Shown here: in pieces, positions 38,372-47,207 of the stretch | Layout of the letters: each line of letters opens with the position of its first letter | Position numbering within the stretch: position 1 is the stretch's first letter | Assembly (NCBI RefSeq): GCF_018362975.1 | Contig: NZ_CP074371.1 | Span: 1,860,001-1,924,000, forward strand | Reading direction: 5' to 3' | From: Nocardia tengchongensis | Lineage (GTDB): Bacteria; Actinomycetota; Actinomycetes; Mycobacteriales; Mycobacteriaceae | Length of the DNA stretch: 64,000 nt | The notes under the pieces: model-generated | Seen by the model: the letters and a program-made list of their open reading frames with translations, nothing else | The model's database searches: none | What the model was told of the DNA's origin: nothing | Position numbers and translations under genes: made by a program

Positions 38372-39120
38372 CCCGCGTATCCCGGATGGGCGGCGCGGCG
38401 GGCATTCTCATCCTGCTGGCGCTGTGGACCCTGCTGGCCGAACTGCGCGTCGCGGGCGGCACCGTGCCCAGCCCGTGGACCGTGGTCCACACCATGTACA
38501 GCGACGGCTGGGCGCTCTACGGCCCCAACTTCCGCATCACGGCCTGGGGCGCGCTGCAAGGCTTCGCGTGGGGCAACGGGCTCGCCATCGCGCTCGCGGT
38601 GCTGGTGGTGCTGATCCCGCCGATCGAAATGCTGGTCACCCAGCTGGCGATCCTCAGCTATTGCACGCCCCTGCTGGCGCTGGGGCCGATCATCCTGGTG
38701 GTGTTCGGCGGCCGCACGCCGACTGTGTTCCTGGCCGCCATGTACTGCTTCTTCACCACCATGGTCGGCACGGTGTCGGGCCTGCGGTCGGCGGACCGCA
38801 CCGGCCTGGATCTGGTGCGGGCCTACGGGGGCGGCCGCTGGCAGCGGCTGTACCGGGTGCAGCTGATCGCGGCGCTGCCGAACACCTTGGCCGCCTTGAA
38901 GATCGCCGCACCCTCCGCGGTGCTGGGCGCCATCATCGGCGAGTACCTGGGCGGCGTGGACAGCGGCATCGGGGTGGCGTTGACGGCCGCGCAGACCGCC
39001 TACAACGTCCCCCGCACCTGGGGGATGGCGTTGGCCGCGGCCGCGCTGGCCGGGCTCGGCTACGCGATCGTGGCGCTGGTGGCGCGGATCGCGGTGCCGT
39101 GGACGCGAGCGGAGGCATGA
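38368..39120 (+). CDS. NitT/TauT-type ABC transporter permease 1
   Basis: 250-aa permease with about six membrane segments and the EAA-like loop [39 protein letters not shown]. It is coupled by 4-bp overlaps to the ATPase and to the second permease, so the transporter probably uses a heterodimeric channel. Confidence 0.86.
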   Translation: MTRVSRMGGAAGILILLALWTLLAELRVAGGTVPSPWTVVHTMYSDGWALYGPNFRITAWGALQGFAWGNGLAIALAVLVVLIPPIEMLVTQLAILSYCTPLLALGPIILVVFGGRTPTVFLAAMYCFFTTMVGTVSGLRSADRTGLDLVRAYGGGRWQRLYRVQLIAALPNTLAALKIAAPSAVLGAIIGEYLGGVDSGIGVALTAAQTAYNVPRTWGMALAAAALAGLGYAIVALVARIAVPWTRAEA

Positions 39121-39944
39121 TGCGGGCGGGTACCGGCGTGACGAGAACCGTGAACGTGCTGCGGCCGATCGGCAGATTCCTGCTGCCGCTACTGGTTTCG
39201 CTGATTCTGCTGGTGGCCCTGTGGTACGGCTTCCTGAAGCTGTACCCGCAGGTCGGGCTGGTCGGCAAGAGCCCGGGCGAGGTCTGGCACTACCTGGTCA
39301 CCGGGCCCACCTCCGACACCGCCCGCCGCGCGATCTTCGGCGAACTGCGAATAACGCTGCGGGACGCGGTCATCGGGTTCGGTTTCGGGATGAGTGCGGC
39401 GCTGGCGGTGGCCGCGCTGTTCGTGGGCGTGCCGGCGGTGGCGCAGGCGTTCATGCCGGTGGCCATGCTGCTGCGGTCGGTGCCGCTGGTGGCGATCACC
39501 CCGATCATCGTGCTGGTCTTCGGCCGCGGCGTGCTGGGTGTCACGGTGATGGCCGCCATCGTGGTGTTCTTCCCGGCGCTGGTGATGATCATGACCGGCT
39601 TGCGGTCCGCGCCCCGGCAGGCCACCGAACTCGTGGTGGCCTACGGGGGTTCGCATTGGACGGCCCTGCGCATGGTGGCCCTGCCCGCCGCGCTGCCCTC
39701 AGTGTTCGCCGCCGCCCGAATCTCGGTGCCGGGCGCGCTGATCGGCGCACTGCTCGGCGAATGGCTGGGCAGCGGAACAGGTTTGGGCGCGGGGCTGATC
39801 CGCGCCATCCCCACCTTCCAGTACAACCGGCTGTGGGCTTCGATCGCGCTGGTGACGGTGGTGTCGGTGGTCGCCTACGCGGTGGTCGGCGTGCTGGAGA
39901 ATCTGGTGCTGGCGCGTTTCTCGCCGCGGGCCGGACGGGATTGA
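39117..39944 (+). CDS. NitT/TauT-type ABC transporter permease 2
   Basis: 275-aa permease, about six membrane segments, with the EAA-like loop VAYGGSHWTALRMVALPAAL and RISVPGALIGALLGEWLGSG. Two consecutive ATG codons (39117 and 39120) follow GGAGG; the first overlaps the permease 1 stop. Paralogous to permease 1. Confidence 0.86.
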   Translation: MMRAGTGVTRTVNVLRPIGRFLLPLLVSLILLVALWYGFLKLYPQVGLVGKSPGEVWHYLVTGPTSDTARRAIFGELRITLRDAVIGFGFGMSAALAVAALFVGVPAVAQAFMPVAMLLRSVPLVAITPIIVLVFGRGVLGVTVMAAIVVFFPALVMIMTGLRSAPRQATELVVAYGGSHWTALRMVALPAALPSVFAAARISVPGALIGALLGEWLGSGTGLGAGLIRAIPTFQYNRLWASIALVTVVSVVAYAVVGVLENLVLARFSPRAGRD

Positions 39945-40023
39945 GCACACGAGTTAACGCGCCGCATACAAATACCTCGGTCAAAGCAAAAAATCGGAAA
40001 TCGAAACGGCCTACATTCGCGGC

Positions 40024-41124
40024 ATGAGTGGTTTGTTCCGGCCGGTTCCGGCCCCGCAGTTGTCCATGGGTCGTCGATCCTTCTTCCGCTACGCCGGGCT
40101 GGCCGGTGCGGCGGTGAGCGGGGCCGGCCTGCTCGCCGCCTGCGGAAAGGACTCGTCGGGCGGCGGGAACGGCAGTGTCGCCGACGGTTCCAAATTCGGG
40201 ACCGTGGCGGTGCAGTTGTCCTGGCTGAAGAACATCGAATTCGCGGGCGAGTATTTCGCCGACTCCAAAGGCTATTTCAAGGACGCCGGATTCGGGTCGG
40301 TGAATCTGATCGCGGGCGGCGCGGCCAGCACCTCGGTGGAGGCGGGGCTCGGCACCGGCAAGATCTGGATCGGCCTGTCCGCCCCGCAGACCACCGCGCC
40401 CGCCATCCTGGAGGGTCTGCCCGCCAAGATCGTCGGCACCACCTATCAGAAGAACCCCTTCTGCATCGTGAGCTCGGCGGGCAAGCCGATCCGCAATCCG
40501 CAGGACATGAAGGGCCGCAAGATCGGTGTGCAGGACACCAATCAGCTCATCTTCAACGCCCTGCTCACCGCCAACGGCATGACACCGGCCGACGTCACCA
40601 TCGTGCCCGCGCAATACGATCCGACGCCGTTGGCCAACGGTGAGGTGGACGGCTGGGTCAGCTACGCCACCAACGAGCCGATCACCTTGGCGGCCAAGGG
40701 TTTCCAGAACTTCAACTTCCTGTTCGCCGACTACGGGCTGCCGCTGGTCGCGGAAACGCTGACCGTGCACCAGAAGACCATCGACTCCGAGCGCGACAAG
40801 CTCAAGGCGTTCCTGACGGCCGAGGTCAAGGGCTGGAAGGACGCGGTCGCCAATTCCAGCGAGGCCGCGCGGCTGGCCGTCGAGGTGTACGGGAAGGATC
40901 AGCGACTGGACCTGCGCGAGCAGGGTATGGAGGCGATGGCGCAGAACGGGCTGGTGGTCTCGGCCGACACCAAGGCCAACGGCCTGCTCACCATGACCGA
41001 CGATCTGATCGCGCAGAACATCGCCGCGCTGGGCAAGGCCAAGATCGATATCAAGGCGGACAAGCTGTTCGACCTGTCGGTGCTCAAAGAGGTCTTCGCC
41101 GAGCACCCGGAGTTGAAGCAGTAG
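40024..41124 (+). CDS. NMT1/THI5-like ABC substrate-binding lipoprotein
   Basis: 366-aa extracytoplasmic binding protein. The N-terminus has a Tat-like motif (MGRRSFFRYAGL) and a lipobox (LLAAC). The mature domain begins VAVQLSWLKNIEFAGEYFAD with SKGYFKDAGF, the pattern of NMT1/THI5-like proteins that bind pyrimidines and other N-heterocycles. It follows the permease genes after 79 bp of AT-rich DNA that may hold its own promoter. The ligand is unknown; the adjacent xdhC/mocA pair hints at a substrate of a molybdenum hydroxylase. Confidence 0.85.
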   Translation: MSGLFRPVPAPQLSMGRRSFFRYAGLAGAAVSGAGLLAACGKDSSGGGNGSVADGSKFGTVAVQLSWLKNIEFAGEYFADSKGYFKDAGFGSVNLIAGGAASTSVEAGLGTGKIWIGLSAPQTTAPAILEGLPAKIVGTTYQKNPFCIVSSAGKPIRNPQDMKGRKIGVQDTNQLIFNALLTANGMTPADVTIVPAQYDPTPLANGEVDGWVSYATNEPITLAAKGFQNFNFLFADYGLPLVAETLTVHQKTIDSERDKLKAFLTAEVKGWKDAVANSSEAARLAVEVYGKDQRLDLREQGMEAMAQNGLVVSADTKANGLLTMTDDLIAQNIAALGKAKIDIKADKLFDLSVLKEVFAEHPELKQ

Positions 41125-42150
41125 TCAGCGGGCCATGTGCACGTGCCGCCGCCCCGCGCCCGGGGAGGTGGACAGCGGCTCGGCCGAGGTGCCGTTGCGA
41201 ACCGCCAGCAGTTCCGCGGCGATCGAGACGGCGGTCTCGGCCGGGGTGCGCGCACCCACGTCCAGACCGGCCGGCGAATGCAGGCGGGACAGGGTTTCGT
41301 CGCTGAAGCCACCCGCCTGCAGGGCCTCCAGTCGATGTCCGTGCGACGCCGGGGTACCCAGGGCGGCCAGGTACCCCAGCTCGGGTAGTCGCAAAGCCAC
41401 GGTGAGCAAAGGGATTTCGAACTTCGGGTCGTGCGAGAGCACCACCATGGCGGTATTGCCGTCGATCTCACCGGCCGAGGCCAGGGTGTTGAGGTAGCGG
41501 TGCGGCCAGTCGACCACCACCTCGCAGCCCGGATAGGCCGTCGCGTTGGCGAAGGTCGGGCGCGCGTCGACGATGGTGATCCGATAGCCGAGCAGCCGGG
41601 CCTGGGTGGCCAGCGCGCTCGCGAAAGCGTTGGCCCCCACCAGGATCAGGTGCGGCGGGCGGGCGAACGAGGACACGAACACGTCGGAGTCGGGGAGCGA
41701 GACCAGCTCGGTGCCGTGCTTGCGGTCGGTGATGAGGTGCTGCCCGATCACGTCCGGGTCGGAATGCCACACCACGGTGAACAGGGTGACCTGACGCTGC
41801 GCTTCGATATCCGCGGCGATGTCCGGGAACTCCGGAAAATGCCTGCGCGAGAACGGTTCGGTGAACACGTCCAGGGTGCCGACGCAGTCCATCTGGGCAT
41901 CCAGTCCGCTGCCCGGGCCGAACCGCTGCAGGCCGCGCCGCCCGGTGCGCGCCGACTCGGCGGCGGCCTCGTACGCGGCGGCCTCGGCGCAGCCGGCCGA
42001 GATGGATCCGAAGGCCCGGCCGTCGGCGTCCACCACCATGGACGAGCCGATCGGCACCGGCGTGGCGCCCTGTGCCCGAACGAGAGTGGCCAGTCCTCCG
42101 GTCCGCCCGCTGTGCCATACCCGAAGAAGGTCGTCGATGATTTCCCGCAT
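41125..42150 (-). CDS. XdhC-like molybdenum cofactor insertion/sulfuration chaperone
   Basis: XdhC proteins bind Moco, promote its sulfuration and deliver it to xanthine-dehydrogenase-type enzymes. 341 aa: N-terminal XdhC domain (TGGLATLVRAQGATPVPIGS, GSISAGCAEAAAYEAA, MDCVGTLDVFTEPF) with the usual Cys residues, and a C-terminal Rossmann domain (HLILVGANAFASALATQARL, AMVVLSHDPKFEIPLLTVAL). ATG 42150 has GGGAG six bases upstream; GTG 42153 is an alternative. It follows mocA by 13 bp and is convergent with the ABC operon. No molybdenum hydroxylase gene is in the window. Confidence 0.85.
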   Translation of the reverse strand: MREIIDDLLRVWHSGRTGGLATLVRAQGATPVPIGSSMVVDADGRAFGSISAGCAEAAAYEAAAESARTGRRGLQRFGPGSGLDAQMDCVGTLDVFTEPFSRRHFPEFPDIAADIEAQRQVTLFTVVWHSDPDVIGQHLITDRKHGTELVSLPDSDVFVSSFARPPHLILVGANAFASALATQARLLGYRITIVDARPTFANATAYPGCEVVVDWPHRYLNTLASAGEIDGNTAMVVLSHDPKFEIPLLTVALRLPELGYLAALGTPASHGHRLEALQAGGFSDETLSRLHSPAGLDVGARTPAETAVSIAAELLAVRNGTSAEPLSTSPGAGRRHVHMAR

Positions 42151-42163
42151 CACATGCTCCCGC

Positions 42164-42919
42164 TCACAGTGCGCTGCCCGCCGGATAATCCCGATCGATC
42201 CCCGTAGCGAGGTCGTCGCACGTGACGCACACCATATCCGCTCGTTGTCGTAAATAAGTGCCTGCCCCCGAATTTCCCTCCGCGCTCGTGCGGACCCCCG
42301 CCCAGTGCTGCCGTCCCAGCACCACCGGATGCCCCGGGGTGGACCCGAAGAACGCCCGAGCCAGCCCGCTCTCGCTCGCCCGTGCCGCCGCGATCACCCG
42401 CGCCACCACCTCGGGCCCGACGTCGGGGGTGTCCACCGGCATGATGGCCACGAACTCCGCGGGGGAGCGGTTCGCGTCGGCGTCGACAGTCCGCGCATCG
42501 GAATTCCCCGGCAAGGCATTCCCCGCCGCGACCGTCCGCGCCGCAACATTTGGATCCACTGCGCCACTGGCAGTTTCGGTGATCGTCGGGTTCGCGCCGA
42601 TGCCCGGCGCGGCCGCGGCCGCCAGTCCCGCACGGGTGGAGGCGCTCAATCCTTCGTCCCAATCCGACGCCCAAATCGGTTGCACGCCTTCGGGAATGAC
42701 GACGCCCGAGGTTTGCGACACCAGCCAGCCGCCGTTCGCCGCCCGGTACGCGGGCCCGGTCGCGCCGAGCACCACGAAGATCCGCTCGCACCCGCCGGCC
42801 CGCAGCGCCGTCACCGCCCCGCGCAGCCACGCACCACCCTCGGCCAGCACTTTCGGCATGCCATATCGCCGACCGGCACCGGCCGCGAGCAGAATTCCAT
42901 CGCAGCGTTCGGGACTCAC
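42164..42919 (-). CDS. MobA/MocA-like nucleotidyltransferase with an internal insertion
   Basis: Probable CTP/GTP:molybdopterin nucleotidyltransferase, 251 aa from GTG 42919. Nucleotide-binding start GILLAAGAGRRYGMPKVLAE; metal-binding Asp in VAIMPVDTPDVGPEVV; ending HPVVLGRQHWAGV and CDDLATGIDRDYP. Between the substrate helix (DEGLSASTRAGLAAAAA) and the VDTPD strand there is a Thr/Ala/Asn-rich insertion of about 45 residues not usual in MocA proteins. Operon partner of xdhC. Confidence 0.8.
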   Translation of the reverse strand: MSPERCDGILLAAGAGRRYGMPKVLAEGGAWLRGAVTALRAGGCERIFVVLGATGPAYRAANGGWLVSQTSGVVIPEGVQPIWASDWDEGLSASTRAGLAAAAAPGIGANPTITETASGAVDPNVAARTVAAGNALPGNSDARTVDADANRSPAEFVAIMPVDTPDVGPEVVARVIAAARASESGLARAFFGSTPGHPVVLGRQHWAGVRTSAEGNSGAGTYLRQRADMVCVTCDDLATGIDRDYPAGSAL

Positions 42920-43017
42920 GCGAGCAGGGTAATCCCGTCCGCGCAGGTTCGCTGGCCAAGCGACCAGAAGGATAGCCCGACCGGCCGACCGCACATTGCC
43001 CGCCGAGCAGTGCCCAC

Positions 43018-45645
43018 TCAGGCGCCGAGGGCAGTCAGCGTCTGCTGGACTTTCAGGAGGCGGGCGGGGTCGATGCCTTCGCAGAGGGTGCGGGCCTTCT
43101 CCAGGTAGACCTGGGCGAGGGCGGGGTTGTCGGCGCGGCGTTCGAGTTCGCCGAGCGCCCACCAGGCGGCGGCCTCACCGCCGGCGTCGGACATGCCGCG
43201 GGTGAGGGCGCGCGATTCCTCGTATTTGATGCGGGCGGCGTCGAATTCGCCGCGATTGCGGTGGATGTGGCCGAAGCCGCGCAGGGTGTCTATCTGGAGC
43301 AGGGTGTCGGGGATCTCCTTGCTGATGCGGTACGCCTCCTCGAACAGGGTCCAGGATTCGTCCAGGTCGCCGCGCAGGCCGGCGATGCCGCCCAGCCCCC
43401 AGACCGACCAGCCCTCGCAGTAGCGGTCGCCGATGCGCAGGGCGATGGCGTGCGCCCGGCGGTAGTACTCGTCACCCGCCGCGTACTGCTCGCTGAGCCG
43501 CTCGATATGGCCCAGTTCGCGCAGGGCATCGCATTCCAGGTGCGGGTCCCCGATCGAGTGGGCGATGCGCAACACCTGGCGCACCGCGGCGCGGGCCGCG
43601 TCGCGGCGATCCTGGTGGCGCAGCGCCGCGGCATGCCACAGCAGGGTGCGCGCGGTGCGGGCGTGGTCCCCGATCTCCTCGGCCAGCAGGCGAGCGTGTT
43701 CGTAACAGGCTGCGGCCCTGGCGTATTCGCGGACCGTGCGGAGCAGGTGGCCGAGCCCGTACCAGGCGTCGCATTCGGCGGTCCGGTCCCCGATGGCGTG
43801 ATTGATCGTGGTGGCCAGCTCGAACATGGCGCGGCTCTCCGCGACATACCCGAGCGTGGCCAGCTGCCCGGCCAGCAGATCGGCGAATCGCGCGGTGTCC
43901 GAGGTGCGCTCGGCGGTCCGGGCACACGCGATCATGGTGCCCAGCCGTTCCTCGAACCACGGCCGGGCCTGCATGACGGCCATGTTCGGATTGCGGGAGT
44001 CGCGCCCCGCGTGCTGGTGCACGGTGTCGAACGGCCGCGGCTTGCCGATGGCGTGCGCCGTCTCCAGGTAGTGCCGCAGCAGCCGTCCCAGCGCCGCGCC
44101 GTGCTCTCCGGGCAGGCTCTCCGCGTCGGCGCGGCAGCGCGCGTACAGGTGCAGCAGATTGTGCATCCGATAGCGCTGATGCCCCGGCCGGCTGGCCAGC
44201 TGGTCGATCATGCCGTCCTCGAAAACCCGCTGCAGCAGGCGTTTCGCCGCGGAGTCCTCGGCCTGCGCCAGGGCCGCGAAATCGTCGGAGGACACCGTGG
44301 CGCTCGGGAACCAGCCCAGCAGCCGCACCGCCCGCCGCGCCTCCTCGTCCCGCAGCCGCGCGTAGGACAGCGTGAAGGCGTCCCGGGTGGACTCGTCCTC
44401 GGCGGCGAACTTGTCGAGAATCAGTTCGGCCGGGCACAGTTCCGCGCGCGGATCGGTGGCGGGCAGGGTCACCAGCGTGGTCAACGTGTCCAGGTCGTCG
44501 CGCAGGTCCGCGAGCAGCCCCGGCGTCCGGCTGATCCGGCCCGCCACCAGACGGATCGGCAGCGGCAGCCCGCCCGCCACCGCCACGATCCGGCGCGCCG
44601 CCCCGGAGTCGTAGCCGGGGCCCAGATTGCCCAGCGTGGCCAGCATCTCCTCGGCCTCGTCCAGGCCCAGCGGCTCCAGCTCCAGCTGATTGACCCGCAC
44701 CATGCCGGTCAGCGGCCGCCGGCTGGTGATCACCACGAAACAGCCCGCCGACCGCGGCAGCAGCGGCCGAATCTGCTTGCTCTCCAGCACATCGTCGAAC
44801 ACCACGATCAGCCGCCGGCCGCCCGTCTCGCGCTGCCACAGTTGCAGCAACCGGCCCGGTTCGGCGTGCAGCGGCGCTTGCACGCCCAGCTGATTCAGCC
44901 CCGCCGCGAGCAAGCGCGCCCCCGCGTCCCGATCCTGGCCGTCCGCCCGCGCCTCCCGATCGTGGCTGCGCATGCCCAGCCACACCGCGCCGTCCGGGAA
45001 GCGGTCGGCGAACTTCGCGACCAGCTGCCGGGCGAACGCGGTCTTGCCGACCCCCGCGACCCCCGTGATCAGTTGCGCGCGTGAGTCGCCCAGGAAATGC
45101 AGATCGACACGTCTCCGCATCTCCTCCATCGCCCGCCGCCGCCCGACGAAGGTGACCGTGTCACCGGAGGGCACGTAGTGCAGCCCGGCCGCGGTCCGGT
45201 TCAGCCCCAGCCGTTCCCGCGCCGATTGATACGCCCGGCGATCACCCGGCGACAACTGTGCGAGGTCGTCGAGGTCGATCAGTCGATCCCAGGTGGTGTT
45301 GTACACCAGCGCGAGCAGCTCCAGCGTGTGCAGCCCCGGCGCGCGATAGCCGTAGCCCTCCGGGGTGCGGGCGGGCCACTTCTCGATCTCGCAGAGCCGG
45401 CTGTTCTTCATGCGCGGCTCCCGGTGCACGTCCGGATCCACCAGGGGCGCAAGCTGATTGAACCGATCGGCGGCCTGCCGCTGATTGAGGCCGTTGGCCT
45501 TGCGCCACGCCGTGCGCGGCCGCAGCCCGCGCCGCACCAGTTCCAGCGCCAGCGGCTCGATCAGCGTGGACTCGCTCAACCCGAGCGCTCGCAGCGAGCG
45601 GGCCAGCCGGGCGATCTCGGGCGCGGTGGCGTCGGACCTCGTCAT
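43018..45645 (-). CDS. STAND regulator 1: HTH / NB-ARC ATPase / TPR protein
   Basis: 875-aa signal-transduction ATPase. N-terminal HTH-like region (about 1-140; AWRKANGLNQRQAADRF, LCEIEKWP, LELLALVYNTTWDRLIDLDD). NB-ARC domain with P-loop GVAGVGKTAFARQL, Walker B RRLIVVFDDVLES, sensor FVVITSRRPLTGM, GLPLPIRLVAG and an MHD-like YRMHNLLHLYAR. About six C-terminal TPRs (about 590-870; for example WYGLGHLLRTVREYARAAAC). ATG 45645 with GGAGG seven bases upstream. Such proteins are usually ADP-locked switches that oligomerise on signal binding. It diverges from a 137-aa gene and is paralogous to the protein at 48433-51312. Confidence 0.85.
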   Translation of the reverse strand: MTRSDATAPEIARLARSLRALGLSESTLIEPLALELVRRGLRPRTAWRKANGLNQRQAADRFNQLAPLVDPDVHREPRMKNSRLCEIEKWPARTPEGYGYRAPGLHTLELLALVYNTTWDRLIDLDDLAQLSPGDRRAYQSARERLGLNRTAAGLHYVPSGDTVTFVGRRRAMEEMRRRVDLHFLGDSRAQLITGVAGVGKTAFARQLVAKFADRFPDGAVWLGMRSHDREARADGQDRDAGARLLAAGLNQLGVQAPLHAEPGRLLQLWQRETGGRRLIVVFDDVLESKQIRPLLPRSAGCFVVITSRRPLTGMVRVNQLELEPLGLDEAEEMLATLGNLGPGYDSGAARRIVAVAGGLPLPIRLVAGRISRTPGLLADLRDDLDTLTTLVTLPATDPRAELCPAELILDKFAAEDESTRDAFTLSYARLRDEEARRAVRLLGWFPSATVSSDDFAALAQAEDSAAKRLLQRVFEDGMIDQLASRPGHQRYRMHNLLHLYARCRADAESLPGEHGAALGRLLRHYLETAHAIGKPRPFDTVHQHAGRDSRNPNMAVMQARPWFEERLGTMIACARTAERTSDTARFADLLAGQLATLGYVAESRAMFELATTINHAIGDRTAECDAWYGLGHLLRTVREYARAAACYEHARLLAEEIGDHARTARTLLWHAAALRHQDRRDAARAAVRQVLRIAHSIGDPHLECDALRELGHIERLSEQYAAGDEYYRRAHAIALRIGDRYCEGWSVWGLGGIAGLRGDLDESWTLFEEAYRISKEIPDTLLQIDTLRGFGHIHRNRGEFDAARIKYEESRALTRGMSDAGGEAAAWWALGELERRADNPALAQVYLEKARTLCEGIDPARLLKVQQTLTALGA

Positions 45646-45695
45646 CACAGGCCTCCTCGTCCGCCCGCCATTCCCCGGCAATCGGTCACGGACGT

Positions 45696-45708
45696 ATTCA
45701 CTTGGCGG
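45696..45708. promoter_or_regulatory. Shared motif ATTYACTTGGYRG, copy 1
   Basis: ATTCACTTGGCGG lies 50 bp before STAND gene 1. The equivalent intergenic region of the second STAND/small-protein pair has ATTTACTTGGTAG at nearly the same distance (59 bp). It may be an operator or a core promoter element of the two STAND genes. Confidence 0.4.
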
Positions 45709-45925
45709 ACAGCTGTATTCGTTATCGACGGTAGCGAAGAAATCCGCGCCGGGGCGCGAAACAATCGCCGCCGCCCGGCGCTCCCGCCCAGGTCGAGGCC
45801 CCGGAAGGCCGGGAAGAAATCGACGTCGAACGAGGTAGCGGAGCCGCCGCCCCCGGCGGGTGTACTGAAATCAGCGGGCGATGCCGGGACGGGCGGGGGT
45901 CCGAATCGAACGGAGGATCGGATCG

Positions 45926-46339
45926 ATGGCAATTATCGAACTCGAGTGGCTGCTCACCTCGGACGTCGCCCACGAAGTGGCGTTCCGGGTCGACGTCCCC
46001 GAGCGGAACCGCGGGCAGTGGGTGCTGTCCTACCTGCCCACCACGCGGCGCCTGACCCGCGAACAAGCGCTGGCCGGCCTCGGCCTCGCCGAACTGATCC
46101 TGATCGGATTGCGGAGTCCCGGAGGCGAATTCGACGCCGACATCGCCGCCCTGCACGCCGCGGTGATCGGACTCACCGTCACCGAGGCCATGTGCCTGCT
46201 CGCCCTGCGCGACACCGGCACCTCGGACGGCGACGAGCCTCCCGAGGAGGGCGAGACACCCGGGGCCGGGCGCGCCGTTCTGCTTCGGCCCCACCACAAC
46301 CGGGGAATCGCCGGCGAGCTGAGGGGTGCTCGCCGGTAG
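45926..46339 (+). CDS. Small protein 1, paralogue of 51528-51845
   Basis: 137 aa. The first 97 residues match the protein at 51528 closely: WLLTSDVAHEVAFRVDVPE, WVLSYLPTTRRLTREQALAG, LGLAELIL and TEAMCLLALR. The remaining 40 residues are an acidic then basic tail with no counterpart. No domain, signal peptide or membrane segment recognised; the core is predicted alpha/beta and soluble. ATG 45926 with CGGAGG ten bases before. Always divergent from a STAND gene here, so it may be a partner, sensor or target of that protein. Confidence 0.7.
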   Translation: MAIIELEWLLTSDVAHEVAFRVDVPERNRGQWVLSYLPTTRRLTREQALAGLGLAELILIGLRSPGGEFDADIAALHAAVIGLTVTEAMCLLALRDTGTSDGDEPPEEGETPGAGRAVLLRPHHNRGIAGELRGARR

Positions 46340-46484
46340 CGCCGGAGGCGGGTGCGCGCGGTGGGCGATTCGTCCCGCGAGCCGTACCGAGAGGGTCGGC
46401 CCGGAACGGGCTAATGTGGGCCGCGTCTGTGGGTTCGGCCCGTCCCCTGGAGGTGTCGCCATTCTCGTCCACGAGGGTTCCGCC

Positions 46485-47207
46485 ATGCGGAGCGCGGATG
46501 CGCGACACGTTCCGGACAGTCCTGGCTCCTGGCTGCTGACGGCGACCGACCTGGCCGTCACGCCCGCCGAACACGGTGTGCTGGCCGCCGCGTTCCACGC
46601 GGACACCCGCCTCGACACCTGCATGCCGCCCGGCGACGACTACCGGCATCGCGCCTATCAGTGTTTCGCGTTGTCGGTGGCCGAGCGCGACCTGCGGATC
46701 GTGCCCGACCCGCCGCCGTATTGGCAGTCGACCGAGGTGAATCCGCTGGTCGGCGGTATCGAACGACGCTTCGCGCTGATCCCGGGCGAGCATCCCGCGA
46801 CCGCGGTGGTCGCCAAGATCATCGGGGGCGTGGCCGAGCTGCTGCGCACCGCCGGGGTGCTCGACGCGCGGCGGACTCCGCGCTGCCTGGTCGACGCCCA
46901 CTACATCCGGATCCTGGCCCCGGGTGAACCCGCACCCGAGGGAATCCATCGGGACGGCCTGCTCGCGGGGTCGGCGCACCTGATCGCCCGCGAGAACATC
47001 ACCGGCGGCGTGTCGGAGATCTACGATCCACCCGTGGACCCCGCATCGCAGCCGAAGTTGTTGCGCCGCTTCACCCTTACCGAACCACTCGACTCCTACG
47101 CGTTCGACGACGAACGCGTGCTCCACTACGCCGGACCGATCGCCGCGCAGGCGCCCGGCCGGACCGCCTACCGCGACGTCCTCCTGATCGGGTTCCGGCC
47201 CGCGTGA
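46485..47207 (+). CDS. 2OG-Fe(II) dioxygenase (PF10014, amino-acid hydroxylase-like)
   Basis: 240-aa non-haem iron dioxygenase of the family containing bacterial L-isoleucine 4-hydroxylase. Fe ligands are His155 and Asp157 (EGIHRDG) and His214 (RVLHYAGP); Arg230 (AYRDVLLIGF) should bind 2-oxoglutarate. The family sequence HLIARENITGGVSEIYDPP follows the HxD motif. A free amino acid or its simple derivative is the likely substrate. ATG 46485 has GAGGG eight bases upstream. Its stop overlaps the M20 hydrolase start (GTGA), so the two are coupled, and it lies 145 bp after small protein 1 on the same strand. Confidence 0.85.
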   Translation: MRSADARHVPDSPGSWLLTATDLAVTPAEHGVLAAAFHADTRLDTCMPPGDDYRHRAYQCFALSVAERDLRIVPDPPPYWQSTEVNPLVGGIERRFALIPGEHPATAVVAKIIGGVAELLRTAGVLDARRTPRCLVDAHYIRILAPGEPAPEGIHRDGLLAGSAHLIARENITGGVSEIYDPPVDPASQPKLLRRFTLTEPLDSYAFDDERVLHYAGPIAAQAPGRTAYRDVLLIGFRPA

